Source: Streptomyces albireticuli
GTDB lineage: Bacteria; Actinomycetota; Actinomycetes; Streptomycetales; Streptomycetaceae
Assembly: GCF_021228125.1 (NCBI RefSeq)
Contig: NZ_JAJQQS010000013.1
Location: 62,001-126,000 of the forward strand
Length of the DNA stretch: 64,000 nt
Direction: 5' to 3'
A model generated the notes under the pieces. The model had not been told where the DNA came from and made no database searches. It worked only from the letters and a program-made list of their open reading frames with translations. Both the position numbers and the translations under genes were made by a program. Below, one piece after another: positions 33,635 to 42,743 of the stretch; the stretch's first letter is position 1; each line of letters starts with the position of its first letter.

Positions 33635-34003
33635 CTACCGGACCGTGACGGTGCCGGTCATCGAAGGGTGAATGGCGCAGTGGTACGGGAACGTTCCAGC
33701 CGTCCGGAAGGTGCGGCGGAAGCTGGTTCCGGTGGTGAGGTTGCCGGAGTCCCACACACCCTTGTCCGAGGTCGAAGTGTGCGTGGCGCTGTCGTTGTTG
33801 GTCCAGCGCACCGTGTCCCCGACCGCGATGGTCACCGACGGGGGGTCGAACTGGAAGTCCTGGATCAACACGATGGCTTCGGCCGCGGGCTTGGCGGGCG
33901 GGGCCGCCGAGGCCGCGGGCCCCGCCATGAGTGCTCCCAGCGACAGCACGGCCACGAGCGCGGTGAGGAGACGGAGAATCGCACGAGCGGGAGAACGAGA
34001 CAT
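33635..34003 (-). CDS. Secreted cupredoxin (plastocyanin-like)
   Basis: A 122-residue exported blue-copper protein. The signal sequence ends near GPAASAA. The domain shows the ligand set: His in SATHTST, then Cys, His and Met in YHCAIHPSMTGT, with FQFDPPSVTIAVGDTVRW as the conserved first strands. It probably carries electrons or copper outside the membrane. ATG 34003 follows GAAAGGACTCCCC. No oxidase gene is adjacent. Confidence 0.9.
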   Translation of the reverse strand: MSRSPARAILRLLTALVAVLSLGALMAGPAASAAPPAKPAAEAIVLIQDFQFDPPSVTIAVGDTVRWTNNDSATHTSTSDKGVWDSGNLTTGTSFRRTFRTAGTFPYHCAIHPSMTGTVTVR

Positions 34004-34194
34004 GGGGAGTCCTTTCCTGTGGATCCGCCGAATTCCGTACGCGGCACGAGGACGGCACCCGGGCGCGGGTGTGCCGTGGAATTTCCCTCCTCTCGCGAAG
34101 ACAATCGCAATCCGCTTCCATCTGTTGCGCCGGAAGACAACTCTTCACTTCCGGGACGCCGGTGGGTGAAGCCGTAACCCCTGCCGTAATCCAC

Positions 34195-34223
34195 TTGGTG
34201 CGCGCCGGAGGCTCATGTAGCGT
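34195..34223 (+). promoter_or_regulatory. Probable sigma-70-type promoter
   Basis: TTGGTG (34195-34200), a 17-bp spacer and TAGCGT (34218-34223), 51 bp before the GTG at 34275. It is the only good match in the 271-bp intergenic region between the cupredoxin and this gene. Confidence 0.5.
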
Positions 34224-34274
34224 GCGCCGTCTCGACCGATCCGCCTCTTGGTGTTCTTGCTCAAGGAATCGCAC

Positions 34275-34826
34275 GTGACCCCCTATTCCCTCGCGTTCTA
34301 CATGGACGTCGTGGCCTCCGGCACCGTTCTCGGCGCGAAGCCGACGGACAGTCCTGACCAGGTCGCCAAGGCCCTGGGCCCGGACTTCGCCGAGAACTCC
34401 TTCGACGAGCACAGCATGTGGCGCGATTACGGAATGGTCGAGTTCTTCTGGAGCCGCGCGTCCGCCGACCAGTCATGGGCGGGCCACCACTTCACCCTTC
34501 AGGTGCGCCGGCTGGCCGGCTCCGGCGGAAAGATCGTCAACCAGTCGATCCGGGACCGGTACGGACGCTTCGACCGACGGCTGCGGTTCGAGAAGTTGCG
34601 GAGACTCCTGGAGAGGCGCGGCACTCCCCTGCTGGAAATCCCGGACCCGTCGAACGCGCCGAACTACCGCGCGTACTGGCAGCCCGATTCGCAGGTGTCC
34701 CTCAGCGTCATCGCCGCTCACGAGGAATTCCTCACGCCGGGCAATCTGCGGATCGGTGACGTGTACAGCATCACCGCTCCGACGACGCCCGAGGAAGTGG
34801 CGTGGCGCAGGTCGCGGCAGCGGTGA
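34275..34826 (+). CDS. Hypothetical protein, 183 aa
   Basis: Not recognised. A soluble alpha/beta protein with a conserved-looking N-terminus (TPYSLAFYMDVVASGTVLG), DYGMVEFFWSR, LQVRRL and a C-terminal LRIGDVYSITAP. The pattern of an N-terminal FAEN..FDEHSMWRDYG stretch resembles small proteins found with polymorphic toxins as immunity factors, but no toxin gene is nearby. GTG 34275 follows AAGGAATCGCAC. Codon use is normal for the region. Confidence 0.72.
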   Translation: MTPYSLAFYMDVVASGTVLGAKPTDSPDQVAKALGPDFAENSFDEHSMWRDYGMVEFFWSRASADQSWAGHHFTLQVRRLAGSGGKIVNQSIRDRYGRFDRRLRFEKLRRLLERRGTPLLEIPDPSNAPNYRAYWQPDSQVSLSVIAAHEEFLTPGNLRIGDVYSITAPTTPEEVAWRRSRQR

Positions 34827-34868
34827 CGCCGGTCGGCGGCACCGCTGCCCGTCCGCGCCCGCGCCCCG

Positions 34869-35978
34869 TCACGCGTCGAGCGCGATCGCGTTCTTGGCTC
34901 GCTCCAGGGACTCCTCCGGTGCCGGCCCGCCGTGATGGTCCGTCGCGAGCGCCTGGTTGAGCTCCGCGTAGGGTCGCATGCGCCTCTCGTAGCGGCCGAA
35001 CGCGGCGCGGTGGTCGTCTCCCGCCCTGCCGAGTTCGTCGGCCAGCACATAGGCGCCCACCATCGCCAGGCTGGTGCCCTGGCCGGACATCGGTGACGGG
35101 CAGTAGCCCGCGTCCCCGATCAGCACGGACCGGCCGACGGACCAGCTCCGCATCCGGACCTGGGCCATCGCGTCGAAGAAGAAGTCCGGTGCCTTCCGCA
35201 TGGCGGCCAGCAGCTTCGGGGTCTCCCAGCGCAGATGGGACAGCCGCTCGGTGACGAGCGCCTGCTGATGGCCGATGTCATGGTGGTCGTAGTCGAGGGG
35301 TTCCGACGCGAAGCCGAGCGTCGCGCGCATCTCGGTGTTGTCGCGGGCCGGGTAAAGGCAGTAGCGCGCGGTCTCGTCGCGCATCCACACCTGCCAGTTG
35401 TCCAGTCCGAGGAAGTTCTCGGAGCTGAAGACCGCGAGGTGACGGCCCAGGTGGTGGACGAACTGCCGCTCCGCGCCGAAGGCCAGCTGCCGCACCTTGG
35501 AGTGCAGGCCGTCCGCTCCGACGACGAGATCGAACGTCCGGGGTCCCCCGTGCTCGAATGCCGCGTGGACGCCGTCCTCGTCCTCCTCCAAGGCACTGAG
35601 GGAGTCGCCGAAGACGAACTCGACGTCGTCGCGGGTCCGCCCGTACAACAGCCGGACGAGATCGTCGCGGAGCAGCTCGATGTCGTCGTTGTCGAACCGG
35701 CCGCCACTGAGGGTCATCTCATGGGAGCGCCAGAGCTCGTTACCCTCGGCGTCGAGCATCGTCATCCCACGCATCCGGGTGCGGACCCGCCTGGCCTCCT
35801 CCAGCAGGCCCATCCGGTCGAGGACGCCGAGCGCCACCCCGCGGACGTCGAGGGCCTGCCCGCCCGGGCGTAGCGTGGGAGCGCGCTCGACCACGGTCGG
35901 CGCGTATCCCTTGCTCCGCAGCCAGTAGGCGGTGGTGAGCCCGGCGACGCTGGCGCCGGAGATGAGCACGGTCTTCAT
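34869..35978 (-). CDS. FAD-dependent monooxygenase (PHBH/TetX-like)
   Basis: A 369-residue flavoprotein. The FAD motif is ISGASVAGLTTAYWL with the second strand ending in VER. The DG-like motif is FDLVVGADGLHSKVR and the GD motif is LIGDAGYCPSPMSGQG. It probably hydroxylates an aromatic or polyketide substrate using NAD(P)H. ATG 35978 follows GGGAGACACC. It is alone, with a 529-bp promoter-side region. Confidence 0.9.
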   Translation of the reverse strand: MKTVLISGASVAGLTTAYWLRSKGYAPTVVERAPTLRPGGQALDVRGVALGVLDRMGLLEEARRVRTRMRGMTMLDAEGNELWRSHEMTLSGGRFDNDDIELLRDDLVRLLYGRTRDDVEFVFGDSLSALEEDEDGVHAAFEHGGPRTFDLVVGADGLHSKVRQLAFGAERQFVHHLGRHLAVFSSENFLGLDNWQVWMRDETARYCLYPARDNTEMRATLGFASEPLDYDHHDIGHQQALVTERLSHLRWETPKLLAAMRKAPDFFFDAMAQVRMRSWSVGRSVLIGDAGYCPSPMSGQGTSLAMVGAYVLADELGRAGDDHRAAFGRYERRMRPYAELNQALATDHHGGPAPEESLERAKNAIALDA

Positions 35979-36507
35979 GGTGTCTCCCACGTTTCGGTGC
36001 GCGCGCGTGGACGTAGGAGGTACGCGCTCGCCACCCCCAGGGCGCCCGCGGTGACGCGCCTGGGCGGGGGCGGCTGGGTCCACGCCGTCAGCGGAGTGGC
36101 TGCATACCCCGCGGACCGGCGGACATCCCCGGGCACGTCCCTTCAGCACCTTAAGGAGCAATCCTCCTAACAACGTGGGAAACCTCTACCGCTTTCCCGA
36201 CAAGCGGCCGGACGGACGACTCCCCCTTGATCTCATGGGCACAGCGGCTGTTTCAGGACGATATTGAAGGCTCCGGTACGAGCTTCCCTGCGGACCTCGC
36301 CCCGACGGCCGTACGACGCAGCGTCACCCGCCCACCGCACGACCACGGCTCCACCACGCCCTCACCTCCCGTCCGTCACCGAATGTGATCGTCCGGAAGA
36401 AGATCGGCAGTCTCGTCGCCCCTCCGGGCTTCTGCCAGGGTCGGGGCGTGCGTCGCCGTGAAGCACACGTGCACGTCCACGAATTCACCGAAAAGGAGGG
36501 ATGTGCT
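35979..36507. other. 529-bp intergenic region between monooxygenase and protease genes
   Basis: No convincing gene. It contains the inverted repeat AGGAG-CAATC-CTCCT (36154-36168), a candidate operator for the leftward monooxygenase. A 65-codon frame from 36264 lacks a ribosome site and has Arg/Pro-rich shadow-like composition. The protease ribosome site AAAAGGAGGG ends the region. Confidence 0.5.
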
Positions 36508-38121
36508 GTGAACAGTGCCGTCCGGACCCGGATACGCGCCGCGTTGGCGGCATGCGCGTCCGGGTGCGTCGCCACGGGCCTGATATGGGGAGCCGCTCCG
36601 GCTCAGGCGGTACAACCGCCGCGCGCGGCGGGCCTCCCGGCCTCGCCCGCCGCGGTGGTCGCGGAGCCCGCGCCGCTGCTCGACGCCGGGTCCCCCGACG
36701 GGCAACGGTTCCGGGCCTCCGGACGTCTGGTCGGCGGTGGCGGCACGACCTGCACCGCCACGCTCGTCCACGCGACCGGCAAGCCGGACCCCGGTGCCAA
36801 GGCCCTCGTGCTGAGCAACGGCCACTGCGTCGACGACGCCATGGGGACCAACGACGTCGTCGTCGACAAGGCCGCGCCGGCCGACTGGAGCTACACCCCG
36901 GCCTACTTCCACGACAATGTCGCGGAGCACAGGAAGTTCTCCGTCGAACGCGTCGTCTACGCGACGATGAAGGACATCGACGTATCGGTCCTCCAGCTCT
37001 CGGCCACCTACGGGGACCTCGCCCGGCTGGACGTGACCCCGCGGACGCTCGCGACCGGGCGCCCGGCAGCCGGTACCGCCCTGCGGGCCGCCCACGCCCC
37101 GACCGACGGCGTCGAGGACGGCCGGCGGTTCCTGCGCCTGTCCAGGTGCGAGGCCACGGCCTCGGGCGTCGCCCTGCACGAGAACACCTGGCTGTGGAAG
37201 GGCTCCACCCGCACCGACTGCCTCGGCATCAGCGGCGGCTCGTCCGGGGGCGCCGTCACCACCGCCGACGACACGGGCCGGCTCGTCGGAATGCTCAACA
37301 CCATCGCCACACCCGGCTATCCGGGCTGCGGCCCCGGCCGTCCCTGCGAGGGCGGCGCCAAGGGCCTGATCGTCCCCGAGGACAACGCCGCCTATGTCAC
37401 CCCCGTCGACGACGTCGCGTCCTGCCTCGACGCGAAGGGGCTCCGGCTGCGGAAGAAGGGCTGCCGCCTGGACCGCGGCGAACAGGCGAAGGTCACCGGC
37501 GGCGGCCTGCACACACAGAGCACGACCGCCGACGGACCTGCCCGCTGGAACGTCCACGTCACACCCGGAACGACCGGGAACGGGACCCATGTCGCCTTCA
37601 AGAGCGGACCCTTCGGGGCCGTCGACTGCACCAGGCCCGAGGGCTACGCCAAGCCCCGGCGGCTGACCGGCGCGGGCGTGGACCACAAGGAGGTCCTGCC
37701 GAAGAAGGACAACCTCTACGTCCTGTGCGTGGCCGCGGGGCCGGACGGCACGCTCAAGGGCGCCGCCTGGGCGGCCTCCCTCGCACACCCCGCGTACGCG
37801 TACGCCCGGGTCGACAACACCGCGCCCACCATCGCCCCGACGATCGACAGCCGGCTCTTCGGGGAGGGCGAGGACGCCTCGTACCGGGTCTCCCCGGTGT
37901 ACGCGCCGTGGGAGATCACCGGCTACAAGGTGAAGTACGGCCCGCGCGCCACGACCGACTGCGCGGACACCGCGGGCTACCGCTTCTACCTGGGCATTCC
38001 CGCATCCTTGAAGGCCGTTGAGGGTCCGTGGACGTACTGCGCCATCGGCTACGACAACGCCGGAAACGCCACTCCGCCCGCAGCGTTCGCCCTTTCGCCG
38101 GAGGGCGCGCGGGACGCGTAG
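36508..38121 (+). CDS. Secreted trypsin-like serine protease
   Basis: A 537-residue exported protease. A signal sequence ends near APAQA. The triad is His106 in LSNGHCVDD, Asp158 in KDIDVSVL and Ser246 in GGSSGGAV. Several Cys pairs (TTC/GHC; RTDCLG; GCGPGRPC) suggest disulfides. The C-terminal 200 residues form a beta-rich extension (about 340-537) with fibronectin-like spacing, perhaps for substrate binding. GTG 36508 follows GGAGG with an 8-nt spacer; the open frame further upstream is not used. A strong terminator follows. Confidence 0.88.
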   Translation: MNSAVRTRIRAALAACASGCVATGLIWGAAPAQAVQPPRAAGLPASPAAVVAEPAPLLDAGSPDGQRFRASGRLVGGGGTTCTATLVHATGKPDPGAKALVLSNGHCVDDAMGTNDVVVDKAAPADWSYTPAYFHDNVAEHRKFSVERVVYATMKDIDVSVLQLSATYGDLARLDVTPRTLATGRPAAGTALRAAHAPTDGVEDGRRFLRLSRCEATASGVALHENTWLWKGSTRTDCLGISGGSSGGAVTTADDTGRLVGMLNTIATPGYPGCGPGRPCEGGAKGLIVPEDNAAYVTPVDDVASCLDAKGLRLRKKGCRLDRGEQAKVTGGGLHTQSTTADGPARWNVHVTPGTTGNGTHVAFKSGPFGAVDCTRPEGYAKPRRLTGAGVDHKEVLPKKDNLYVLCVAAGPDGTLKGAAWAASLAHPAYAYARVDNTAPTIAPTIDSRLFGEGEDASYRVSPVYAPWEITGYKVKYGPRATTDCADTAGYRFYLGIPASLKAVEGPWTYCAIGYDNAGNATPPAAFALSPEGARDA

Positions 38122-38126
38122 TCCCG

Positions 38127-38156
38127 GCCGGCCGCGCCCTCCGGGGCGCGGCCGGC
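38127..38156. terminator. Terminator between protease and VOC genes
   Basis: A 13-bp perfect stem (38127-38139 with 38144-38156) and a TCCG loop, five bases after the protease stop and serving both convergent genes. Confidence 0.8.
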
Positions 38157-38233
38157 ACCACGCTTGTCGCGCGCTCCCTGGCACCTCGGCCTCCCGCGCA
38201 TGTGTACGCGGGAGGCCATGGCTTCTCCGCGGC

Positions 38234-38668
38234 TTATCGCGACACGCAGAGTTCGTTGCCCTCCGGGTCGGCGAGCGTGGTCCAGGTATAGGGACCCTGC
38301 TTGCCCTCGTGGAGGTGCGTGGCGCCCTTGGCGATCAGCCGTTCGACCACGGTCCGGGGGTCGTCGGAGCCACTGCGCACGTCGAGGTGGACCCGGTTCT
38401 TGACGGTCTTGGGCTCCGCCACCAGCTGGAAGAGGACACGCGGCGCGTGGCCGGGCCCTTCGGGGTGGCGGATCGCCGCGCCGACCTTCCACACCAGGGT
38501 GCCGTGGTGGGTGGTGGTGTCGTCCTCGCTCGCGTGGCCCTCGTCGACCATCCGGCGGATGAACGCCTCGTCGCTCGGCTCGACTTCCCAGCCGAGCGCG
38601 TCGGCCCACCAGTCGGCGAGGGTGTGCGGGTGCGCCGAATCGATCGTCACCTGAAATGTGTATGCCAT
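38234..38668 (-). CDS. VOC-family glyoxalase-like protein, 144 aa
   Basis: Matches the Glyoxalase_6-type VOC group of Streptomyces: it begins YTFQVTIDSAHPHTLADWW, has a variable DEAFIRRMVDEGHASED insertion, then NRVHLDVR and TTLADPEGNELCVSR. The ligand is unknown. ATG 38668 has only a weak ribosome site. The 282-bp upstream region to 38950 shows no gene. Confidence 0.85.
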   Translation of the reverse strand: MAYTFQVTIDSAHPHTLADWWADALGWEVEPSDEAFIRRMVDEGHASEDDTTTHHGTLVWKVGAAIRHPEGPGHAPRVLFQLVAEPKTVKNRVHLDVRSGSDDPRTVVERLIAKGATHLHEGKQGPYTWTTLADPEGNELCVSR

Positions 38669-38950
38669 GGCCAGACCCTACTCAGCGGGCACCGTGCCGC
38701 CGGGGAAGCGGCGTCCTGCCGTGCCCAGGGGACGCCGACCGCCGGCCTCGTGACGGGCCCGGGCACGCAGGGCCCCCGGCCAGGAGGAGGCTCCAGGGGG
38801 ATGAGCCGCTCCTGGCACGGGGGAAGGTCCCGACACGGTCAGGAGGGGATCAGGACCGTGACGGAACCACCCGTTCCCAAGGGCCGCGAGGGGTGGGCGC
38901 ACCTGGGAACGGGAGACAAGGGGGCGAGAGGGGCGGGTAGAGCGGCGGGG

Positions 38951-39772
38951 TCAGCCTTCCGCCCGCTCCCGTGGCTCGACGCGGAAGGTGAACGCCGCCA
39001 TGCCGGGGTCCACCGCCGTCACGCCACCGTCCACGGTGAGCGTCGCGCCGTTGACGAACGAGGCCGCCGGCGACAGCAGCCACGCGATCGCCTCGGCCAC
39101 TTCCTCGGGCCGCCCGGGGCGACCGGCCGGAATCAGGCGGGTGGCCTCCTCGTAGGCGGCGTCGGCGCCGCCGTCGCCCAGCCCCGCCTCACGGGCGAAG
39201 CGCTCCATCCGGCCTTCGGCCATGTCCGTGCGGACCCAGCTCGGGCACACGATGTTCGCCCGCAGACCCCGGGAGCCGTAGTCCACCGCCAGGGAGCGGC
39301 ACAGCTGGAGCAGCGCCGCCTTCGAGGTGGCGTAGGCGGCGTTCGCCGTGCCGTTGCGCAGCGCCGAGACGGAGGCGACGGCGACGACGGAGCCCCGGGA
39401 TTCCAGGAGGTGCGGCAGGGCGGCGCGCTGGAGCAGGAACGGGCCGGTGACGTTGGTCCGCATCACCGTCTCCCAGACCTCGGGCGCCAGGTCCCCGACG
39501 GCGCCGGGGCGGGCGATCCCGGCGTTCAGCACCAGGCCGTCGATGCGCCCGTAGGCGGCGAGGGTGGCGTCGACGAGTTCCTGAACGGCATCGGGGTCAC
39601 CGGCGTCGGAGGGGTGGGCCAGAGCTCCGGTCTCCTCCGCCACCCGCTCCAGCGGCTCGGCCCGGCGGCCCGAGACGACCACCTGGTGGCCGGCCGCACG
39701 CAGCAGCCGGGCCGTGGCGGCACCGATACCGGTACCCCCACCCGTCACGATCACCACACGCTGATCCGTCAC
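38951..39772 (-). CDS. SDR-family oxidoreductase, 273 aa
   Basis: Seen: TGGGTGIGAATARLL, LNAGIARPG in place of NNAG, and VASVSALRNGTANAAYATSKAALLQL with Ser, Tyr and Lys. The C-terminal AxWLLSPAASFVNGATLTVDGG is typical. GTG 39772 follows GGGAGGGTGTGAGCT. About 15 residues longer than classical SDRs at the C-terminus. The substrate is unknown. Confidence 0.9.
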   Translation of the reverse strand: MTDQRVVIVTGGGTGIGAATARLLRAAGHQVVVSGRRAEPLERVAEETGALAHPSDAGDPDAVQELVDATLAAYGRIDGLVLNAGIARPGAVGDLAPEVWETVMRTNVTGPFLLQRAALPHLLESRGSVVAVASVSALRNGTANAAYATSKAALLQLCRSLAVDYGSRGLRANIVCPSWVRTDMAEGRMERFAREAGLGDGGADAAYEEATRLIPAGRPGRPEEVAEAIAWLLSPAASFVNGATLTVDGGVTAVDPGMAAFTFRVEPRERAEG

Positions 39773-40039
39773 AGCTCACACCCTCCCCGGACGTCGACCA
39801 CATGCACACTACATCCATCATGCGGAAACACTCACCAGGGCCCCGGCCCTCCCGCTCATAACCGGCCGGAGCGCGGCCGGTTGCGACCGGAGCCGGACGG
39901 TGACGGGGTGCCGGTCCGCCTTTCGCGTAGGCTCACCGGCGCGCCCACGGGCTCCGCACGGGCCGGTGGACCCTGACGAATATAGGCGCGGCGGAACCGG
40001 CGGACGGGGATTGTCAGTGGGGGCGTGCATGATCGAGCC

Positions 40040-40918
40040 ATGAACCGGACAACGCACTCCGTGGCCACCGGCCCCGCCACCACTCCCCTGCGCGCCATCG
40101 CCCGCGAGCTCCTCCCCGCCGAGATGGCCGAGCGCTGGATCGGCCTGCTGCGGCCGAGCGTCGGCCTGACCGCGGCGGAGGGCCCGGAGGCCGTGGTGGG
40201 GCGGCTGGGCGGGGTCCCCGAACTGCCGGCCGACGTCCGGTGGCCGACGTGGGAGGGACACGGGCCGCTGGCCTTCGTCGCCGCCGTGGACTGCGCGGCG
40301 CTCCCGTCCGACGCCCTGGACATACCCCTGCCGGCCGACGGCACGCTCTCGTTCTTCTACTTCGACGGCCAGATCGACGACGGCGACGCCCTCGTCCTGC
40401 CCGACGACCGGGAGAGCTGGGCCGGAGCGCGCGTGCTCTACACCCCGGCCGGGACGCCGACCGCCGAGCGGGCGACGCCTCCGGAGCTCGACCCGTACCC
40501 CATGGTGCCGCTCACCGCCCGGGTGGAGGAGACGGCGCCCGACCCGTACCACCCCCTGATCGAGGAGGCGTTCGCCCACACGGGCCACAGCGACCACCCC
40601 GTGTACGGGGAGGAGTTCCTGGACGCCCTCGGGGAAGCGGGCGAGGGCGCCGCCCACCGCCTCGGCGGGCACGCCGACCCCGTACAGAACCCGGTCGAGG
40701 CCGAGGTCGCCCATGGCGTCCTCGGCGCCGGTACGGCCTGGGACGACCCACGCCTGGCCGAGGAGGCCCGCGGCTGGACGCTGCTGGCCCAGTTCGACAG
40801 CGACGACGCCGCCGACATGATGTGGGGCGACTGCGGCGCGCTCTACTGGCTCATACGCCCGGAGGACCTCGCCGAACGCCGCTTCGAGGCGGCCATGTTC
40901 ACCTGGCAGTGCTGCTGA
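40040..40918 (+). CDS. YwqG-like DUF1963 protein
   Basis: A 292-residue soluble protein with the DUF1963 layout: a N-terminal helical part, RLGGVPELPADVRWPTWEG, PLAFVAAVDCAAL, GTLSFFYF and a C-terminal LLAQFDSDDAADMMWGDCGALYWLI (the family's QxD..MxWGDxG..Y motif). The function is unknown across the family. ATG 40040 is chosen; GTG 40025 is also possible because neither has a clear ribosome site. Confidence 0.88.
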   Translation: MNRTTHSVATGPATTPLRAIARELLPAEMAERWIGLLRPSVGLTAAEGPEAVVGRLGGVPELPADVRWPTWEGHGPLAFVAAVDCAALPSDALDIPLPADGTLSFFYFDGQIDDGDALVLPDDRESWAGARVLYTPAGTPTAERATPPELDPYPMVPLTARVEETAPDPYHPLIEEAFAHTGHSDHPVYGEEFLDALGEAGEGAAHRLGGHADPVQNPVEAEVAHGVLGAGTAWDDPRLAEEARGWTLLAQFDSDDAADMMWGDCGALYWLIRPEDLAERRFEAAMFTWQCC

Positions 40919-41074
40919 GCCGACGGAACGGCCGCCGGGCCGTGCGCACGCCGCCGGACCCGGGGTCGTGGGCGCCGCCGGGCGGACCGGGAGCACCACC
41001 GGCGGGTGGTCGCGTGCCGGGCGGGAAGGGGTGTTGACCCTCACACCGTGTCAGGCGCTGAACTCGGAGACGTC

Positions 41075-41896
41075 ATGTTCACCATCGGAGACTTCGCCCG
41101 GCACGGCCGCGTATCGGTCCGCATGCTGCGTCACTACGACGCCGTCGGACTGCTGCGCCCGGCCCATGTCGACCCCGCCACCGGCTACCGGTATTACTCG
41201 GCCGCCCAGCTCGCCCGTCTCAACCGCGTCATCGCGCTGAAGGACCTCGGTCTGACCCTCCAGCAGGTCCGACGGATCCTGGACGAGCGGGTCACCACCG
41301 GGGAACTGCGCGCCATGCTGCGGCTGCGGCGGGCCGAGCTGGAGGCCACCATGGCCGCCGCGGCGGCGCGGCTGGTCCAGGTCGAGGCGAGGCTCCGGTC
41401 GATCGAGAGCGAGGGGCACATGCCCACGAACGACGTCGTCGTCAAGAGCCTGCCGGCGATCCGGGTGGCGGAGCTGACCGCGACCGCCGCGAGCTTCGGG
41501 CCCGAGGACATCGGCCCGGTCATCGGGCCGCTCTACGGCGAGCTGTTCCGGCGCCTGGAGGCGGCCGGTGTCACGCCCACGGGGCCCGGTGTCGCCTACT
41601 ACGAGGACTCCCCGGAGGGCGGGGGCAGGATCAGCGTCCACGCCGCCGTCCAGGTCGCGGCCCCGCTCCAGGACGGTGCCTTCCGGGTGCTCGACCTGCC
41701 GCCCGTCGACCGGGCGGCGACCATCGTGCACCGCGGCTCGATGGACACCGTGCTGCCCACGGCCCAGGCCCTGGCGCTCTGGATCGACGAGAACGGGTTC
41801 AGGCCGGCCGGACACCCCCGGGAGATCAGCCTGGAGTGCCCGGACGACCGCGACGGCTGGGTGACCGAACTTCAGGCGCCGGTGACGGGCCCCTGA
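41075..41896 (+). CDS. MerR-family regulator with GyrI-like effector domain
   Basis: A 273-residue regulator. The MerR winged helix is at 1-70 (FTIGDFARHGRVSVRMLRHYD, GYRYYSAAQLARL), a coiled coil at 80-115, and a GyrI-like small-molecule domain from about 125 to the end. The same plan as BltR/TipA-type drug-responsive activators. ATG 41075 follows CTCGGAGACGTC. No MerR-type promoter with long spacer was identified nearby, so its target is unknown. Confidence 0.9.
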   Translation: MFTIGDFARHGRVSVRMLRHYDAVGLLRPAHVDPATGYRYYSAAQLARLNRVIALKDLGLTLQQVRRILDERVTTGELRAMLRLRRAELEATMAAAAARLVQVEARLRSIESEGHMPTNDVVVKSLPAIRVAELTATAASFGPEDIGPVIGPLYGELFRRLEAAGVTPTGPGVAYYEDSPEGGGRISVHAAVQVAAPLQDGAFRVLDLPPVDRAATIVHRGSMDTVLPTAQALALWIDENGFRPAGHPREISLECPDDRDGWVTELQAPVTGP

Positions 41897-41980
41897 CACC
41901 CGGGCCCACCGGCCCCAGGACGGGGCTCGCGCGGGCCGGGGCGGCGGGCGGGCTCCCTTCCCGGGCTTCGGCGGTGGGCC

Positions 41981-42427
41981 TCAGCAGGAGGTCCCCGCCG
42001 AAGCGACCCGCAGGTCCGGAGCGAAGTTCACCGCCTGGCCCGGCGGCACCGTGACCGTGTCGCCTCCGGCCGTCGAGATCTGCGCGCTCACCCGGGTGTT
42101 GTTCTCCACCTTCCTGGCCCGGAACGGCGTGCCGAACTTCCGGCTCTGGCACTGCCGGATCTGGAGCGGCTCGGGGACGCCGACGCCGCCGACGTAGAGA
42201 CAGACGTTCCCCGTCGGGCACAGGTCCGCCGCGGGCGGGGACGCGGCCGACGGAGTCGCGGACGCGGGCGCGGCCGCCGCGTACGTACCCAGGAGCGCGG
42301 CGGCCGCGGCGAGCGCCAGCGCGCCCGGCAGCACACCGGAACGTCCGCGGCGGACGGAACGGTTGAGGAAGGGAGGGCGGTTGAGGAAGGTGGGGCGGTG
42401 GGCTCGGCTCTCGTCGTGCGCGTCCAT
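41981..42427 (-). CDS. Small secreted Cys-containing protein, 148 aa
   Basis: The N-terminus has a long basic region and a hydrophobic stretch (about 32-52), then an Ala/Ser/Pro linker. The mature domain starts DLCPTGNVCLYVGG and has four Cys, ending AGTSC. The opening CPxGxVCLY is reminiscent of peptidase-inhibitor I36 or crystallin-like Streptomyces secreted proteins, but the rest is not diagnostic. ATG 42427 follows GGGAGGCGACGACC. Confidence 0.78.
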   Translation of the reverse strand: MDAHDESRAHRPTFLNRPPFLNRSVRRGRSGVLPGALALAAAAALLGTYAAAAPASATPSAASPPAADLCPTGNVCLYVGGVGVPEPLQIRQCQSRKFGTPFRARKVENNTRVSAQISTAGGDTVTVPPGQAVNFAPDLRVASAGTSC

Positions 42428-42743
42428 GGTCGTCGCCTCCCGGCGGGGTCGTGAGGGCGGGCCCGCGGGGACCGGGGCGCTCCTCGCCGTGTGCACCGTC
42501 CTTCACTCCCGATTCAGGGGGCCGCCCGGCCGTAGGTAAAGCCTGTTGCCCGACAAGCCCATCGCAATCCACCCGTTCGGTGGAGCCCGCGGGCCCGTCC
42601 GGCGGAAGCGTCCGACGCCCGGCGTCGGCGAAGGAGAGGAGGAGCGAAGGATAGGAGGAGCGAAGGAGCGAAGGAGCCGCGCCCTCTCCCACCTCGTGTA
42701 ATTCGCTTTCCCCCGCTCGCCCGGACGGCTGATACTCACGCCT
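42428..42743. repeat. 316-bp intergenic region with purine-rich repeats
   Basis: AGGAGGAGCGAAGG occurs at 42637-42650 and 42653-42666, within a longer run of purines. TGATACT (near 42730) could be the -10 of the DUF4291 gene. No gene is seen. Confidence 0.55.

Noticed and set aside
36264..36461. A 65-codon frame upstream of the secreted protease
   Set aside because: No ribosome site and Arg/Pro-rich, shadow-like composition.
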